64,000 bases of DNA from Robiginitomaculum sp. (GCA_021776565.1 JAJFFQ010000005.1:1-64000); one strand, 5' to 3'; counted from the stretch's first letter, positions 16,710 through 26,150 are shown. Notes: generated by a model not told the origin, from the sequence alone. Made by a program: numbers and translations.

Positions 16710-18020
16710 TCAGCTTTCCTTCTTTTTTGGTTTGGCGCGCCGCGCATTCGGGTTTTTTATGGCAGGTTTTTTTATGGCAGGTTTTTTAGTTGTGGCTTTT
16801 TTAACGACCATCTTTTTAGCGGTCGGTTTTTTAGCCGATGTTTTTTTAGGTGCAGCTTTCTTCACCGGAGTTTTTTTCGCTGCGGGTTTCTTTTTTGCAA
16901 TGAACGCTTCATGGGTGACCTTGCCCGCGCGGGTTAAATTGGCCCCCACAACAATCTCATCATCCCAATCGGGGCCATATTGACCTTTCTCGCTGGTTAG
17001 AAGCGGCAGGAAGTTCAAAAGGTTCTTGGCATAAAGCGCCGTGGTTGCGGCGGCCAGATGCGCTGGCAAATTGGTAAACCCGGCAATGGTGACGCCGTGT
17101 TTTTCAATCACCTTGCCTACTTGTGTCAGGGTGCAATTGCCGCCGCGTTCCGCTGCCATATCAATGATTACCGCGCCTGGTGGCATGGCCTTGACCATGG
17201 CTTCATCGATCAGTTTGGGTGCGGGCCGACCGGGGATTAGTGCCGTGGTGATAACAATGTCCTGTTTGGCAATATGTTTGGCGACCAGTTCAGCCTGTTT
17301 CTTCCTATACGCAGCCGACATTTGCTTGGCATAACCGCCAGCGGTTTCTGCGGCCTTGAACTCTTCATCCTCAACGGCGACAAATTTTGCCCCGAGCGAG
17401 GCAACCTGTTCTTTTGTGGCCGGGCGCACATCAGTGGCGGTGACAATGCCGCCAAGACGGCGCGCCGTGGCAATGGCTTGCAGGCCAGCAACACCAACGC
17501 CCATGATAAAGGTCTTGGCCGGGGCAACGGTGCCGGCGGCTGTCATCATCATTGGCAAGGCGCGGCCATAAATAACCGCCGCCTCGATGATGGCGCGATA
17601 ACCGGCCAGATTGGATTGTGACGAAAGCGCATCCATGGATTGCGCGCGACTTATGCGCGGTATGAACTCCATGGCGTAAAGATCAATGCCCTTGGCCGCG
17701 CAAGAGCGCACAAAGGTCGCATCATCATAGGGATCAAGAAGGCCAACAAGACCAGCCCCTTTTTTGAGGCCGTTGAGCACGTTTGCGCCCGGACGACGCA
17801 CACAAAGGAGCATGTCTGCGCCCTTCAGGGTTGCGGCGGCAGTTTTAGCAATGCTAGCCCCGGCGTCTTTATAGAGCGCATCAGAAATACTGGCGCCCGT
17901 TCCGGCACCGGTTTGCACGGCCACTGTATGACCTGCTGCAATAAATTTTTTGACAGTCTCCGGCGTGATGGCCACGCGCGTTTCGCCTACGATACGTTCC
18001 TTGAGAACGGCCAGCTTCAT
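16710..18020 (-). CDS. pntAA: NAD(P) transhydrogenase subunit alpha part 1 with H1-like tail
   Basis: A 436-residue NAD(H)-binding subunit. Residues 1-375 form the alanine dehydrogenase/PNT pair of domains: KERIVGETRVAITPETVKKF at the start, MGVGVAGLQAIATARRLG for NAD binding, and the long helix region before ALIPGRPAPKLI. From about residue 376 a 61-residue tail of KKxxAKKP-type repeats follows (KKKPAAKKTPVKKAAPKK and so on), ending RRAKPKKKES. This tail resembles histone H1 and ends where the usual protein (about 375-385 residues) would stop. The ATG at 18020 is preceded by AAAGGTGGG. It is the first gene of the pnt operon. Confidence 0.95.
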   Translation of the reverse strand: MKLAVLKERIVGETRVAITPETVKKFIAAGHTVAVQTGAGTGASISDALYKDAGASIAKTAAATLKGADMLLCVRRPGANVLNGLKKGAGLVGLLDPYDDATFVRSCAAKGIDLYAMEFIPRISRAQSMDALSSQSNLAGYRAIIEAAVIYGRALPMMMTAAGTVAPAKTFIMGVGVAGLQAIATARRLGGIVTATDVRPATKEQVASLGAKFVAVEDEEFKAAETAGGYAKQMSAAYRKKQAELVAKHIAKQDIVITTALIPGRPAPKLIDEAMVKAMPPGAVIIDMAAERGGNCTLTQVGKVIEKHGVTIAGFTNLPAHLAAATTALYAKNLLNFLPLLTSEKGQYGPDWDDEIVVGANLTRAGKVTHEAFIAKKKPAAKKTPVKKAAPKKTSAKKPTAKKMVVKKATTKKPAIKKPAIKNPNARRAKPKKKES

Positions 18021-18110
18021 AATACCCACCTTTACGCCACTGCGCCTGATATGATGGACGCAAGCTTGCTTCAATTCGCATCAACCGCAAAGCGTTTTTT
18101 TGGAAAAGTA

Positions 18111-18383
18111 TCAGCTAACCCCGATACGCGGTGGCCCACCCTTGTCAGCCTGTGAACGACCAAAGGCGGTATCCAGTGTTTTTGTGGAAACCTGAGCCAG
18201 ATGTATGGCTTCGGTGATGTGTTCCAGAATCATCACATTATTGGCCAGAACCGCCATGGCTTCGGGGCGCGGGTCATCGGCAATTTTGGTGCAACGGTGC
18301 AAAATATCGCCGCGAATTTCTATCAACAGGTCTTCAAGTTTGCGCCCGTTCGGGTTTTCATCTGATACCAGAAAATGGGTCAT
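18111..18383 (-). CDS. Small conserved-looking protein, unknown function
   Basis: A 90-residue mostly helical, soluble protein (LEDLLIEIRGDILHRCTKIADD and AMAVLANNVMILEHITEAIHLAQV form two amphipathic helices). I do not recognise the family. A strong AAGGAG ribosome-binding site sits 7-8 nt before the ATG at 18383, which supports a real gene. It lies 90 bp upstream of pntAA on the same strand. Confidence 0.7.
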   Translation of the reverse strand: MTHFLVSDENPNGRKLEDLLIEIRGDILHRCTKIADDPRPEAMAVLANNVMILEHITEAIHLAQVSTKTLDTAFGRSQADKGGPPRIGVS

Positions 18384-18528
18384 TGGCCGCTCCTTAGGTC
18401 TTGTCTGAGCGTATTATGACGCAATCATGTTAAGGATTTGCTGACATGAACGGAACTGTTTTATTGATTTTGCTTGTGATGAAATTACGATCGTGTTGGG
18501 ATGTGAGATATATCAGGAGAAACAGGCC

Positions 18529-18810
18529 ATGAGTGGACGAATGGGTGCGGCGGCAGCAATGGCCTTGTTAAGCGGTTGGAAATCACAAGAAGGCCGTGAT
18601 GCCATTTGCAAAACCTTTGAGTTTGCTGATTTTAGCGCCGCCTTTGGTTTTATGGCCCGGGTGGCGCTAAAGGCGGAGCAAATGGATCACCACCCCGAAT
18701 GGTTCAATGTCTATAATCGCGTTGACGTAACTCTGACCACCCATGATGCCGATGGGGTGACCGACAAGGACGTAACCCTGGCCGCGTTTATGGACGAGAT
18801 TGCATCATGA
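18529..18810 (+). CDS. phhB: Pterin-4a-carbinolamine dehydratase
   Basis: A 93-residue protein with the PCD/DCoH signature: a Trp-containing start (LLSGWKS), [40 protein letters not shown], in which the HHPEW stretch gives the paired active-site histidines, and the C-terminal [12 protein letters not shown]. It dehydrates 4a-hydroxytetrahydrobiopterin and helps recycle pterin cofactor for aromatic hydroxylases, none of which is in this window. The ATG at 18529 follows AGGAGA by 8 nt. The stop overlaps the next dehydrogenase by 4 nt. Confidence 0.93.
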   Translation: MSGRMGAAAAMALLSGWKSQEGRDAICKTFEFADFSAAFGFMARVALKAEQMDHHPEWFNVYNRVDVTLTTHDADGVTDKDVTLAAFMDEIAS

Positions 18811-19583
18811 GCGCCCCGCTTGCCCTTGTCACCGGCGCCTCGGGCGGCATTGGCGAAGCCTTGGCTTTTGAATTTGCCCGCCATGGCTATGATATTGCTC
18901 TGGCGGCACGCAGCGCAGACCGGCTTGCGGATGTGGCCGCAAGGCTTGCCGGTGAAGGCGCAAAAACCCACGTCTTGCCCGTGGATCTTGCGGTGCCGGA
19001 TGGGGCAAAGAAACTGCTGAAAGCTGTGGATGACCTTCATCTGGAGGTGGATGTGCTGGTCAACAATGCCGGTTTTGGCGATATGGATCCGGTGGCAGAG
19101 GCCGATTGCGGCAGACTGGTTTCCATGGTGGATCTGAATATCCGCTCGCTAACAGAGCTGACCTGTGCCTTGTTACCTGAGATGACAGCGCGTCGCCGGG
19201 GCGGGGTCATAAATGTGGCCTCCACCGCTGCCTTTATGCCAGGGCCAAACATGGCGGTTTATTATGCCTCCAAAGCCTATGTGTTAAGCTTTACCCAGGC
19301 ACTTTATACTGAATTGAAGGATACCGGCGTTACCGCCTGTGCCCTGTGTCCAGGGCCGGTAAAGTCCGGATTTCAGGATGCAGCGGCGATGAAAGGTTCA
19401 CTCTTGCTCAAGTTGTCACCAATGATGACGCCAACAAAGGTAGCAAGCGCCGGTTATCGGGCCTTTGCCAAGGGAAAACGTGAAACCATTCCGGGGTTAT
19501 CCAATAAAATGATGGTTGTTTCGGCCCAATTGTCACCCAAAGCCATGATTATGGCCTTGGTCAAACGCCTGCAAACGCAGTAA
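18807..19583 (+). CDS. Short-chain dehydrogenase, DltE-type
   Basis: A 258-residue classical [14 protein letters not shown] (residues 10-20), NNAGFGD, a catalytic Ser in [12 protein letters not shown], and [15 protein letters not shown] for Tyr and Lys. Arg in AARSADRL after strand 2 favours NADP(H). The [10 protein letters not shown] segment is typical of the YqjQ/DltE-like subgroup. Substrate unknown. It starts within the stop of phhB (ATGA overlap) and is followed after 30 bp by another SDR, so the three genes form one operon. Confidence 0.92.
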   Translation: MSAPLALVTGASGGIGEALAFEFARHGYDIALAARSADRLADVAARLAGEGAKTHVLPVDLAVPDGAKKLLKAVDDLHLEVDVLVNNAGFGDMDPVAEADCGRLVSMVDLNIRSLTELTCALLPEMTARRRGGVINVASTAAFMPGPNMAVYYASKAYVLSFTQALYTELKDTGVTACALCPGPVKSGFQDAAAMKGSLLLKLSPMMTPTKVASAGYRAFAKGKRETIPGLSNKMMVVSAQLSPKAMIMALVKRLQTQ

Positions 19584-19613
19584 TTATTTTTAGCAATAAA
19601 AAAGGGAAAAGAC

Positions 19614-20396
19614 ATGGCGGGACGGCTAACAGGAAAACGTGCAGTTATTACAGGTGGTGCATCGGGGCTTGGCGCGGCAATGGCACAGATGTTTGCGGCT
19701 GAAGGGGCGCAAGTTGCGCTTACAGATATTAATCTGGAAGGCGCGCAGGTTATGGCCGCCAGAATAAATGCTGAGTTTCAAGGCGCAGCCCATGCGTTTG
19801 CCCACAATGTGGCGGACGAGCAAAGCTGGATAGAGGTGGTTAAACAGGCCGATGAGGCGCTTGGTGGCTTTAATGTGCTGGTCAACAATGCCGGTATTGG
19901 CTCTATGGGTTCGGTAGAGGAGGAAAGTTTCAAAAACTGGAAAAAAGTCATGTCGGTGGACGCGGATTCGGTTTTTCTGGGTTGTAAATACGCCCTTGGT
20001 GTTATGAAAAACCATGCACCGGGAAGTATTATCAACATATCATCTATTGCCGGTCTTTATGCGGCCGGTAATATGAGCGCCTATAATGCCGCCAAGGCAG
20101 CCGTTTGGCTTTTGTCAAAGTCTGTCGCCTTGCATTGCGCCTCTCAAGGCTATGATATTCGCTCCAATTCCATACACCCGGTATTTATCAAGACGCCAAT
20201 TTTGTTTGGCATGGGTAAGGTGCTGGAGGCTGGTTCTGATGAAGAGTTGATGAACAAACTGGCGCGCGGTATTCCGCTTCGCCGCATTGGTGAGCCGGAT
20301 GACATTGCCTATGCGGCGGTTTATCTGGCCTCGAACGAGTCCAAATTTATCACCGGGATAGAACTTAAAATTGATGGGGGTATGAGCGCCCAGTAA
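19614..20396 (+). CDS. Short-chain dehydrogenase, glucose/3-oxoacyl-type
   Basis: A 260-residue SDR with TGGASGLGAAMA (residues 12-23), TDINLEG (Asp at the end of strand 2, favouring NAD), NNAGIGSMG, Ser in INISSIAGL, YNAAKAA for Tyr/Lys, and the C-terminal LASNESKFITGIELKIDGGMSAQ typical of classical SDRs. It is the closest relative in the window of the dehydrogenase at 8357 and lacks that protein's inserted segment. Third gene of the phhB operon. Substrate unknown. Confidence 0.92.
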   Translation: MAGRLTGKRAVITGGASGLGAAMAQMFAAEGAQVALTDINLEGAQVMAARINAEFQGAAHAFAHNVADEQSWIEVVKQADEALGGFNVLVNNAGIGSMGSVEEESFKNWKKVMSVDADSVFLGCKYALGVMKNHAPGSIINISSIAGLYAAGNMSAYNAAKAAVWLLSKSVALHCASQGYDIRSNSIHPVFIKTPILFGMGKVLEAGSDEELMNKLARGIPLRRIGEPDDIAYAAVYLASNESKFITGIELKIDGGMSAQ

Positions 20397-20418
20397 ATAA
20401 TGTGAAGAGGGGCGATCT

Positions 20419-20877
20419 TTATTTTTCACTGACCATCAGGCTGGATACCAAAACCCGGGCCTTACCCTTGCCGATGGTTCGGTCAGTAATACTTTGCATG
20501 CGAGTCAATAAATAATCCACATCAGGTACCATGCCAGGGTCATAATGACTGCCCGCATATTGCGTGAGAATACGCCCATAGAAATCACGTAGACGCGGCG
20601 CTATTTTAATGGCGTATGCGCGAACAGCAGGATCGTTTATCTCGAGGCCATATTCAAAATGCATAAATCCTGCGGGCCGGTTGCCGTTAAAAATAGTGGC
20701 TGCACTTGGATAAAACTCGACAAAATTTTCTGTGGCCTCGGATATGGACTTGGTACCAAATGCTTTGGTCTCAACCTTTGTGCTTGCCTTCGATTTACCA
20801 CCGCTTGCATAGGCAGGTGCGGGGAGGAAAAGTGCAATGCTGGCCAGTAATAATGATATGGTTCTGATGTTTTGCAT
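20419..20877 (-). CDS. Exported protein, possibly FliL-like
   Basis: A 152-residue protein with a signal peptide (cleavage near AYAS-GGK, about residue 24), a Lys/Ser-rich spacer, then a domain with FMHFEYGLEINDPAVRAYAIKIAPRLRDFYGRIL and a C-terminal KARVLVSSLMVSEK strand. The order LE.D.P....I....PRLRD followed by a terminal strand is loosely like FliL-type proteins, but no flagellar genes are nearby, so this is a weak guess. It converges with the dehydrogenase gene 22 bp away and is divergent from nth, sharing a 62-bp intergenic region. Confidence 0.7.
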   Translation of the reverse strand: MQNIRTISLLLASIALFLPAPAYASGGKSKASTKVETKAFGTKSISEATENFVEFYPSAATIFNGNRPAGFMHFEYGLEINDPAVRAYAIKIAPRLRDFYGRILTQYAGSHYDPGMVPDVDYLLTRMQSITDRTIGKGKARVLVSSLMVSEK

Positions 20878-20939
20878 ACCAGACCCTAACGCATCGGAGT
20901 AAAGAAAGTCTTTGGGTTTGGGATAAAGGATTGAAAATC

Positions 20940-21620
20940 ATGGCGGTCACATCAAAAAGACAGACAATCCCCAGGTCATTGTCGCGAAAAACCATAGAGC
21001 AAATATATGCACGTCTGGCTGCTGCTGACCCGGAACCACAGACAGAGTTGAATTATACAAATGCCTACACCTTGCTGGTTGCTGTTGTGCTTTCGGCGCA
21101 AGCCACAGACAAGGGCGTGAACAAGGCGACCAAAGCCCTGTTTGAAATTGCCAATACACCGCAAAAAATGCTGAGTCTTGGGGAAGATAAAGTTCGCAAT
21201 TACATTAAAACCATAGGGCTTTTTCGTACCAAGGCAAAAAACGTCATTCTCCTTTCTGCGCGCCTTGTGGATCATTATGACGGTGAAGTACCTGGGTCGC
21301 GAGAGGCACTGGAAAGCCTGGCCGGGGTTGGGCGAAAAACCGCAAATGTCGTACTGAATGTTGTGTTTGCCATGCCAACCATGGCGGTGGATACGCATAT
21401 TTTTCGCGTATCGAACAGAACCCGTATGGCCCCGGGGCGCAATCCGCTGGAGGTGGAAAAAGCATTGTTGAAAACCTTACCAGCAGAATACGCACAGCAC
21501 GCCCATCACTGGCTTATCCTGCACGGGCGTTATACCTGTCTGGCTCGCAAACCCCGGTGCTGGTTATGCTCGATCAATGATCTATGCGCGTATCGGGAAA
21601 AAACCCCGCCGCCGGACTAA
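20940..21620 (+). CDS. nth: Endonuclease III
   Basis: A 226-residue bifunctional DNA glycosylase/AP lyase that removes oxidised pyrimidines. The helix-hairpin-helix LESLAGVGRKTANVVLN carries the catalytic Lys in VGRKT, the catalytic Asp lies in MAVDTHIFRVSNR, and the [4Fe-4S] ligands are CLARKPRCWLCSINDLC (C-x6-C-x2-C-x5-C). LSAQATDKGVN is also typical. The ATG at 20940 follows AAGGA by 9 nt. The downstream amidohydrolase begins 29 bp after the stop. Confidence 0.97.
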   Translation: MAVTSKRQTIPRSLSRKTIEQIYARLAAADPEPQTELNYTNAYTLLVAVVLSAQATDKGVNKATKALFEIANTPQKMLSLGEDKVRNYIKTIGLFRTKAKNVILLSARLVDHYDGEVPGSREALESLAGVGRKTANVVLNVVFAMPTMAVDTHIFRVSNRTRMAPGRNPLEVEKALLKTLPAEYAQHAHHWLILHGRYTCLARKPRCWLCSINDLCAYREKTPPPD

Positions 21621-21649
21621 CTTTTATTATTAAAGGATCAGGAAAATTC

Positions 21650-22960
21650 ATGATGGTGCGATTTGTTGTTTTATTGCTTCTTGCGTGCTGGGGTACAGGT
21701 GTAAATGCCCGACAAATGACTTGTTCCGCGCCCATGGATACGGTTTTATCGCCGGTGAACATTGTTGATGTGGAGCATGGCACAATTCGGCAAAATCGTG
21801 CTTTGGTGCTCTCTGGTGGTCGCATTGCGCTTGAAACGGATGCTGATGAAATTAACGTCCAAACACCACTGACTATAAAATGGATTGATGGCAAAGGCGC
21901 TTATATCATTCCAGGTTTGTGGGACATGCATGTGCACACATTATGGGATAAAGACGTACCCGAGCCATTTTTCCAGATGTTTTTGAAGTCTGGCGTCACA
22001 GCAGTGCGTGACATGGGTGGCAGCCTTGAAATTGCAGCGGCTACCCATGCACGCATTAATGCATGCGAGATTTCCGCACCACATTTATGGTATCCAGGTC
22101 CGTTTCTGGATGGACCACAACCCGTTGACCCGTCGCTATCCATTGCGTTGAGCAATGCCGAAGAAGCTCGTGCAGCCGTTCGTATGCTCAAGCAGGCCGG
22201 CGTTGATTTTCTTAAAGTATATACGATGACCCCCAAGGCCGTATTTGAGGCTATTCTTGAGGAGGCGCTCTTACAAAATCTACCCGTTGCCGGGCACCTT
22301 CCCGCCAGTGCAGGTGCTAATGACCCGGCAATTTTGCGCATGGCTAGCATTGAGCATCAGTCCATAGAGCTGGGTGGATACTGTGCAGCAAACGATCAGG
22401 CCGCGTGCGCCTATGTTTTTGATGCCTTGATAACTGCCAAGGTGGCGCAAACACCAACTCTTGTCGTTCGGGAAATATCAACCGCGATGCGAAAATCGGA
22501 TTTTGAAGAACCAGAATTTATGGAAGCCATGCCGGCGATTATACAATCTTATTGGCGTGCTGACCGCACCAGCGCCATGGCGCGCACAAACAATGAATGG
22601 CGTGCCAAAAGGGCCATATCCCTCTCTCATGCAAAATGGATGGCAAGAGAACTTGCCCGGCAAGGGGCAATTATACTGGCCGGTTCAGACGCTGGCACGC
22701 CCTTTATTGTACCCGGAGAAAGCTTGCATCAGGAACTGGCTTTGCTGGTTGAAGCAGGGCTTTCCGAAGCAGAGGCGCTGCGGGCTGCCACGTTATCCCC
22801 AGCCCGGTTTATGAAGCAAACTGATATGGGCGTAATTGTGCCTGGTGCTATTGCTGATTTCATAATACTGGAAGCAAATCCGCTGGACGACATACACAAC
22901 ACCCGCACAATTCTGGATGTTTATTCAGGCGGCATTGCTGTGAACCGTAACGGTCATTAA
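21650..22960 (+). CDS. Exported amidohydrolase
   Basis: A 436-residue metal-dependent hydrolase with a signal peptide (FVVLLLLACWGTGVNA-RQM). Amidohydrolase-superfamily ligands are all visible: DMHVHT for the HxH pair, VDFLKVY for the bridging carbamylated Lys, AGHLP and IEHQS for the two further His, and LAGSDAGTP for the catalytic Asp. The arrangement matches the imidazolonepropionase-like/Xaa-Pro dipeptidase-type branch that hydrolyses acyl-amino acids or dipeptides; substrate not assignable. The start at 21650 has a second ATG directly after it and follows CAGGAAAATTC. It converges with the nuclease gene, 2 bp apart. Confidence 0.9.
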   Translation: MMVRFVVLLLLACWGTGVNARQMTCSAPMDTVLSPVNIVDVEHGTIRQNRALVLSGGRIALETDADEINVQTPLTIKWIDGKGAYIIPGLWDMHVHTLWDKDVPEPFFQMFLKSGVTAVRDMGGSLEIAAATHARINACEISAPHLWYPGPFLDGPQPVDPSLSIALSNAEEARAAVRMLKQAGVDFLKVYTMTPKAVFEAILEEALLQNLPVAGHLPASAGANDPAILRMASIEHQSIELGGYCAANDQAACAYVFDALITAKVAQTPTLVVREISTAMRKSDFEEPEFMEAMPAIIQSYWRADRTSAMARTNNEWRAKRAISLSHAKWMARELARQGAIILAGSDAGTPFIVPGESLHQELALLVEAGLSEAEALRAATLSPARFMKQTDMGVIVPGAIADFIILEANPLDDIHNTRTILDVYSGGIAVNRNGH

Positions 22961-22962
22961 CG

Positions 22963-23400
22963 TCAGGAGCCATCAGGACACCAGGACGATGGGTCACTCA
23001 TGGAATGGGCAAGGCCGGCGCGTAGCAGCAATGCTGATAAATCATCGCCGGCATCTGTTTCCACGCGCGCAATGACCCGGCCAGCATATTTACCAAGATG
23101 TACAGTTTTGAGCATGACCTGTTCACCAAGATAGCGATTAAGAAAATCCCGGGCCTCGTGAGCGCGCACCCGTTCGACGTCACATTTCGGACGGAATAGT
23201 TCAGGCGCATCAATGTTGGCCAGACGCACCTTTATGTCGATATGTTGGTCGGGCCAGATCAGGGCGCGAACCGCCAGCGTATCACCATCCACCACGCGGA
23301 TCAGCTCTGCCGAGATGGGGCCGGAAAGCACATCTCGCGTCATGGCTGTGCTGGCGCTGGTCAACACAAGCCCGAAGATGGAGATAAAAAATAGCCTCAT
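22963..23400 (-). CDS. Thermonuclease-family exported nuclease
   Basis: A 145-residue protein: signal peptide (LFFISIFGLVLTSASTA) then an SNase fold with AELIRVVDGDTLAVRA (the calcium-binding Asp segment), KVRLANIDAPEL (Arg and Asp of the active site), and KYAGRVIARV, the equivalent of the GRxLA segment with the second active-site Arg. It has two Cys at the C-terminal side (CDVERV, SSWCPD) that could form a disulfide in the periplasm. Phosphodiester hydrolysis is predicted from the family. The start at 23400 replaces a longer frame without a signal peptide. Confidence 0.85.
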   Translation of the reverse strand: MRLFFISIFGLVLTSASTAMTRDVLSGPISAELIRVVDGDTLAVRALIWPDQHIDIKVRLANIDAPELFRPKCDVERVRAHEARDFLNRYLGEQVMLKTVHLGKYAGRVIARVETDAGDDLSALLLRAGLAHSMSDPSSWCPDGS

Positions 23401-23513
23401 TCCGGAACCGAAATTCAAAAAATAGGACTTTACTCCTATAATCAGAACAAAACAAGCCCGATTTTCCCGCTAAAGTTGTTTTATTGCAGTGTGGGTGAGA
23501 AACCTATCGCCTC

Positions 23514-24434
23514 TTAATCGCCGCCGCCCATGCCCATCATGCCGCCACCAGAACAATCACATCCGCCGCCATGGTGACCACCGCCGCCTTTACGTCCACG
23601 ATTTTTAGACCGAAAACGTATCAATGGCGCTCTGGACAGCACGCTGCCGCCACCACCGCTAATGAAGGTGCCACCGCCGCCGCCAAAGAAAGCCGGTGCG
23701 CCACCGCCGACGCCCCCAGAAAGTGAGTTAAAAAATGCAGTATTACTGACCGTTACATTGGCGCTGGCATGGGCTGTAGCTTGCACGCGTGGCGCGTAAG
23801 TGCTGGTTGTGTGGATACGGGTGCCACCGGTCGGACACGGCACCGGGTGGGCTTGCCCTGAAGCACCAAGGCTAAAACAACCCTCAACCGGTATGGCCGG
23901 AGCACGCGTATCGCAATAACTTACAGCGTCATGATGGCGTTTGCCGCCATGGCTACCACAGGTGCTCTGATAAGAATGATGGGTTGATACAGGGGGGATA
24001 TGGGGCCGGGTTGGTACATAAACATCATAATTGCCATCATAGCTGTTGGAATGGTTGCCCCGGGTTACCACCACGGGATTGGCATTATGTTGATAGGGTG
24101 CTGGCGGCGTCCAGACAGAGGTGGGCGCACCCGCCTGATGGGTGGAATATGTGCGCGAAGTACTGGCATGGGCCTGACCATAGCCGGTTGTTTGTGTGCT
24201 GCGCCAGGCAGGATGGGGTGTTCTGGGTGTGTCACGTGGCTCAACCCGTGGGCCAAAGCGGGTGCCATCTGCTGAAATCCAGCGTCCGGCGCAATCTATG
24301 CGCTGTTGCTCTGAGGATACTGTGCCAGTCAGGCAAAAATCGCTTTGCCCGGCCATGGCGCTGCCGCCAATAGCCATGCCAGCGGTCATGAAAACACCCG
24401 TTATCAGGGTAATGTGCAGTTTGGGCATACGCAT
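23514..24434 (-). CDS. Exported Gly/His/Cys-rich low-complexity protein
   Basis: A 306-residue protein with a signal peptide (ITLITGVFMTAGMAIGGSAMA-GQS) and no recognised enzyme domain. After a short Cys-containing segment (DFCLTGTVSSEQQRIDCAGRW) comes a Thr/His/Tyr-rich central part with paired Cys, then a glycine-rich region (VGGGAPAFFGGGGGTF) and a C-terminal HHGGGCDCSGGGMMGMGGGD. The His, Cys and Met clusters suggest metal binding or surface structure, but that is inference. The ATG at 24434 follows GGAGAGACATA. Confidence 0.72.
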   Translation of the reverse strand: MRMPKLHITLITGVFMTAGMAIGGSAMAGQSDFCLTGTVSSEQQRIDCAGRWISADGTRFGPRVEPRDTPRTPHPAWRSTQTTGYGQAHASTSRTYSTHQAGAPTSVWTPPAPYQHNANPVVVTRGNHSNSYDGNYDVYVPTRPHIPPVSTHHSYQSTCGSHGGKRHHDAVSYCDTRAPAIPVEGCFSLGASGQAHPVPCPTGGTRIHTTSTYAPRVQATAHASANVTVSNTAFFNSLSGGVGGGAPAFFGGGGGTFISGGGGSVLSRAPLIRFRSKNRGRKGGGGHHGGGCDCSGGGMMGMGGGD

Positions 24435-24539
24435 TATGTCTCTCCAGTCCCGTTTCAGAACAGTTGAGTTTATCGCACGCAAGCTACATGCCGTAGCGGC
24501 TTCCCCTTAGACGCGACCAGGGTCATCAGTCTTTCTTGA

Positions 24540-26150
24540 CTATGATGTATTGTTCGACGCACTGGCACGGTTGTGAGAAACCTGCTCTTTTTTGGCTCTG
24601 GCCAATCCCTTGAACAGGCCTATACACATAACGCCAATAATCACCATAAACGGCAAACCGGTTATAATCGACGCGGATTGCAGAGACTTTAGACCCCCGC
24701 CGATTAAAAGCGCACTGGCCACCGCGCCCACAAGAAAGACCCAGAAAATACGCTGCCTTTTGTTTGTGCCAATTTTACCACCAGCTGAAATTGTATCCAG
24801 CACAAGGGCGCCGGAATCCCAGGAGGTAACAAAAAAGACGAGGATCAAAATGATACCCACAAACGATGTGATTGACGTCAATGGCAATTGTTCGAGCATA
24901 ACAAAAAGTTTGAGCTGTAATGCAGCTTCCGCCAAAGCGGTATGCCCATTGCTGACTTGATCTATGCCAACGCTACCAAAAGCGGTCATCCACAATGTGC
25001 TGATTATTGATGGCACCAGCAGCACATAAAAAATAAATTCCCGCACCGTGCGTCCTCGTGAAATACGGGCGACAAACATGCCAACAAAAGGCGCCCAGGC
25101 GCTCCACCATGCCCAATAAAAAGTCGTCCACTCATTAAAAAACAGCTGATCTGATCGACCAAACGGATTTGAAAGTGCAGGAAGTTTCTGCACGTAAGCA
25201 ACAAGGCCATTCGCCAGATCAGTAAAAATAAGCGCGGTGGGGCCAACAATCACAACAAAAATGAAAAGGAGGCCAGCTAGCCCCATGTTAATTTCACTTA
25301 ATCGCCGGACACCCTTTTTTAACCCCAAATACAAGGAAAGAACCGTTATCGAGGCAATCACAAACGCAAGAATAATCTGGTTCACAACAGTGATTTCAAC
25401 ACCAAAAAGGAAATTTAATCCGGATAATGCCTGTTGTGCTCCTAGCCCTAAAGAGGTCGCCAAACCAAAAACGGTGGCAATAACGGCAAGGGTGTCAATA
25501 ACGTTACCCAGTGGGCCCCAGACCAGATCTCCAAAAATTGGATAAAACCCTGAACGAATAGTCAGTGGCAGTCCAAAGTTATAGCTTGAAAGCGCCAAAG
25601 ACAGGGCAACAAGTGCATAAATTGACCACGGGTGAAATGTCCAGTGCATTATGGACGCCGCCATACTAATCCGCTTGGCTTCGGCAACATCCCCAGGGGC
25701 GCCGCCCAACGGGGCATAGCTGCCAATCTGTCCCGCACCCTCGGCAACAGAGCTTGTAAAATATGACAGCGGCTCGCTAACCCCGAAAAAAACAAGTCCA
25801 ATGCCTATTCCCGCAGCAAACAGCATGGCAAACCAGGCTATATAACCAAAGTCAGGCTTCGCGTCTGCTCCGCCCAGGCGAACTTTTCCATACGGAGACA
25901 CCATAATGACGACAGCCGTCAGGATAAATATATTCGCCAACAATGTCATCAGCCAGTTAAATTTGGTGGTGACAACACTCAAGGCCTTACCGAATAACTC
26001 GGCAGCGAAAACAGGATAAAGTAATGTAAAAACAACCAAAAACAGTATTAAGGATGAGGAAACAAAAAAAACAAATGGATGAACATCAAACCCTGAAAAC
26101 TTCATATTTTTAGTATTAAAATTATCACTAATACTCGTTTTTTTAGCCAT
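24540..26150 (-). CDS. BCCT-family betaine/choline/carnitine transporter
   Basis: A 536-residue, 12-helix inner-membrane transporter. The BCCT signature region is present: MHWTFHPWSIYALVALSLALSSYN in helix 4 holds the aromatic box that cages a quaternary ammonium group, and WAWWSAWAPFVGMFVARISRGRTVREF is the conserved helix 8 motif. GIGIGLVFFGVSEP is the glycine-rich stretch seen in sodium- or proton-coupled members. The substrate should be glycine betaine, choline, carnitine or a related compound such as dimethylglycine. It is divergent from the TonB receptor, and the neighbouring operon demethylates such compounds, which supports a catabolic uptake role. Confidence 0.95.
   Translation of the reverse strand: MAKKTSISDNFNTKNMKFSGFDVHPFVFFVSSSLILFLVVFTLLYPVFAAELFGKALSVVTTKFNWLMTLLANIFILTAVVIMVSPYGKVRLGGADAKPDFGYIAWFAMLFAAGIGIGLVFFGVSEPLSYFTSSVAEGAGQIGSYAPLGGAPGDVAEAKRISMAASIMHWTFHPWSIYALVALSLALSSYNFGLPLTIRSGFYPIFGDLVWGPLGNVIDTLAVIATVFGLATSLGLGAQQALSGLNFLFGVEITVVNQIILAFVIASITVLSLYLGLKKGVRRLSEINMGLAGLLFIFVVIVGPTALIFTDLANGLVAYVQKLPALSNPFGRSDQLFFNEWTTFYWAWWSAWAPFVGMFVARISRGRTVREFIFYVLLVPSIISTLWMTAFGSVGIDQVSNGHTALAEAALQLKLFVMLEQLPLTSITSFVGIILILVFFVTSWDSGALVLDTISAGGKIGTNKRQRIFWVFLVGAVASALLIGGGLKSLQSASIITGLPFMVIIGVMCIGLFKGLARAKKEQVSHNRASASNNTS

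Noticed and set aside
16647-16983. Plus-strand frames rich in Phe opposite the PntAA tail
   Set aside because: They are the complement of the Lys codons (AAA/AAG read as TTT/CTT) and not independent genes.
18807-20396. Two adjacent SDR genes as a biosynthetic cluster
   Set aside because: There is no other enzyme of any pathway next to them apart from pterin dehydratase; a shared pathway cannot be supported.
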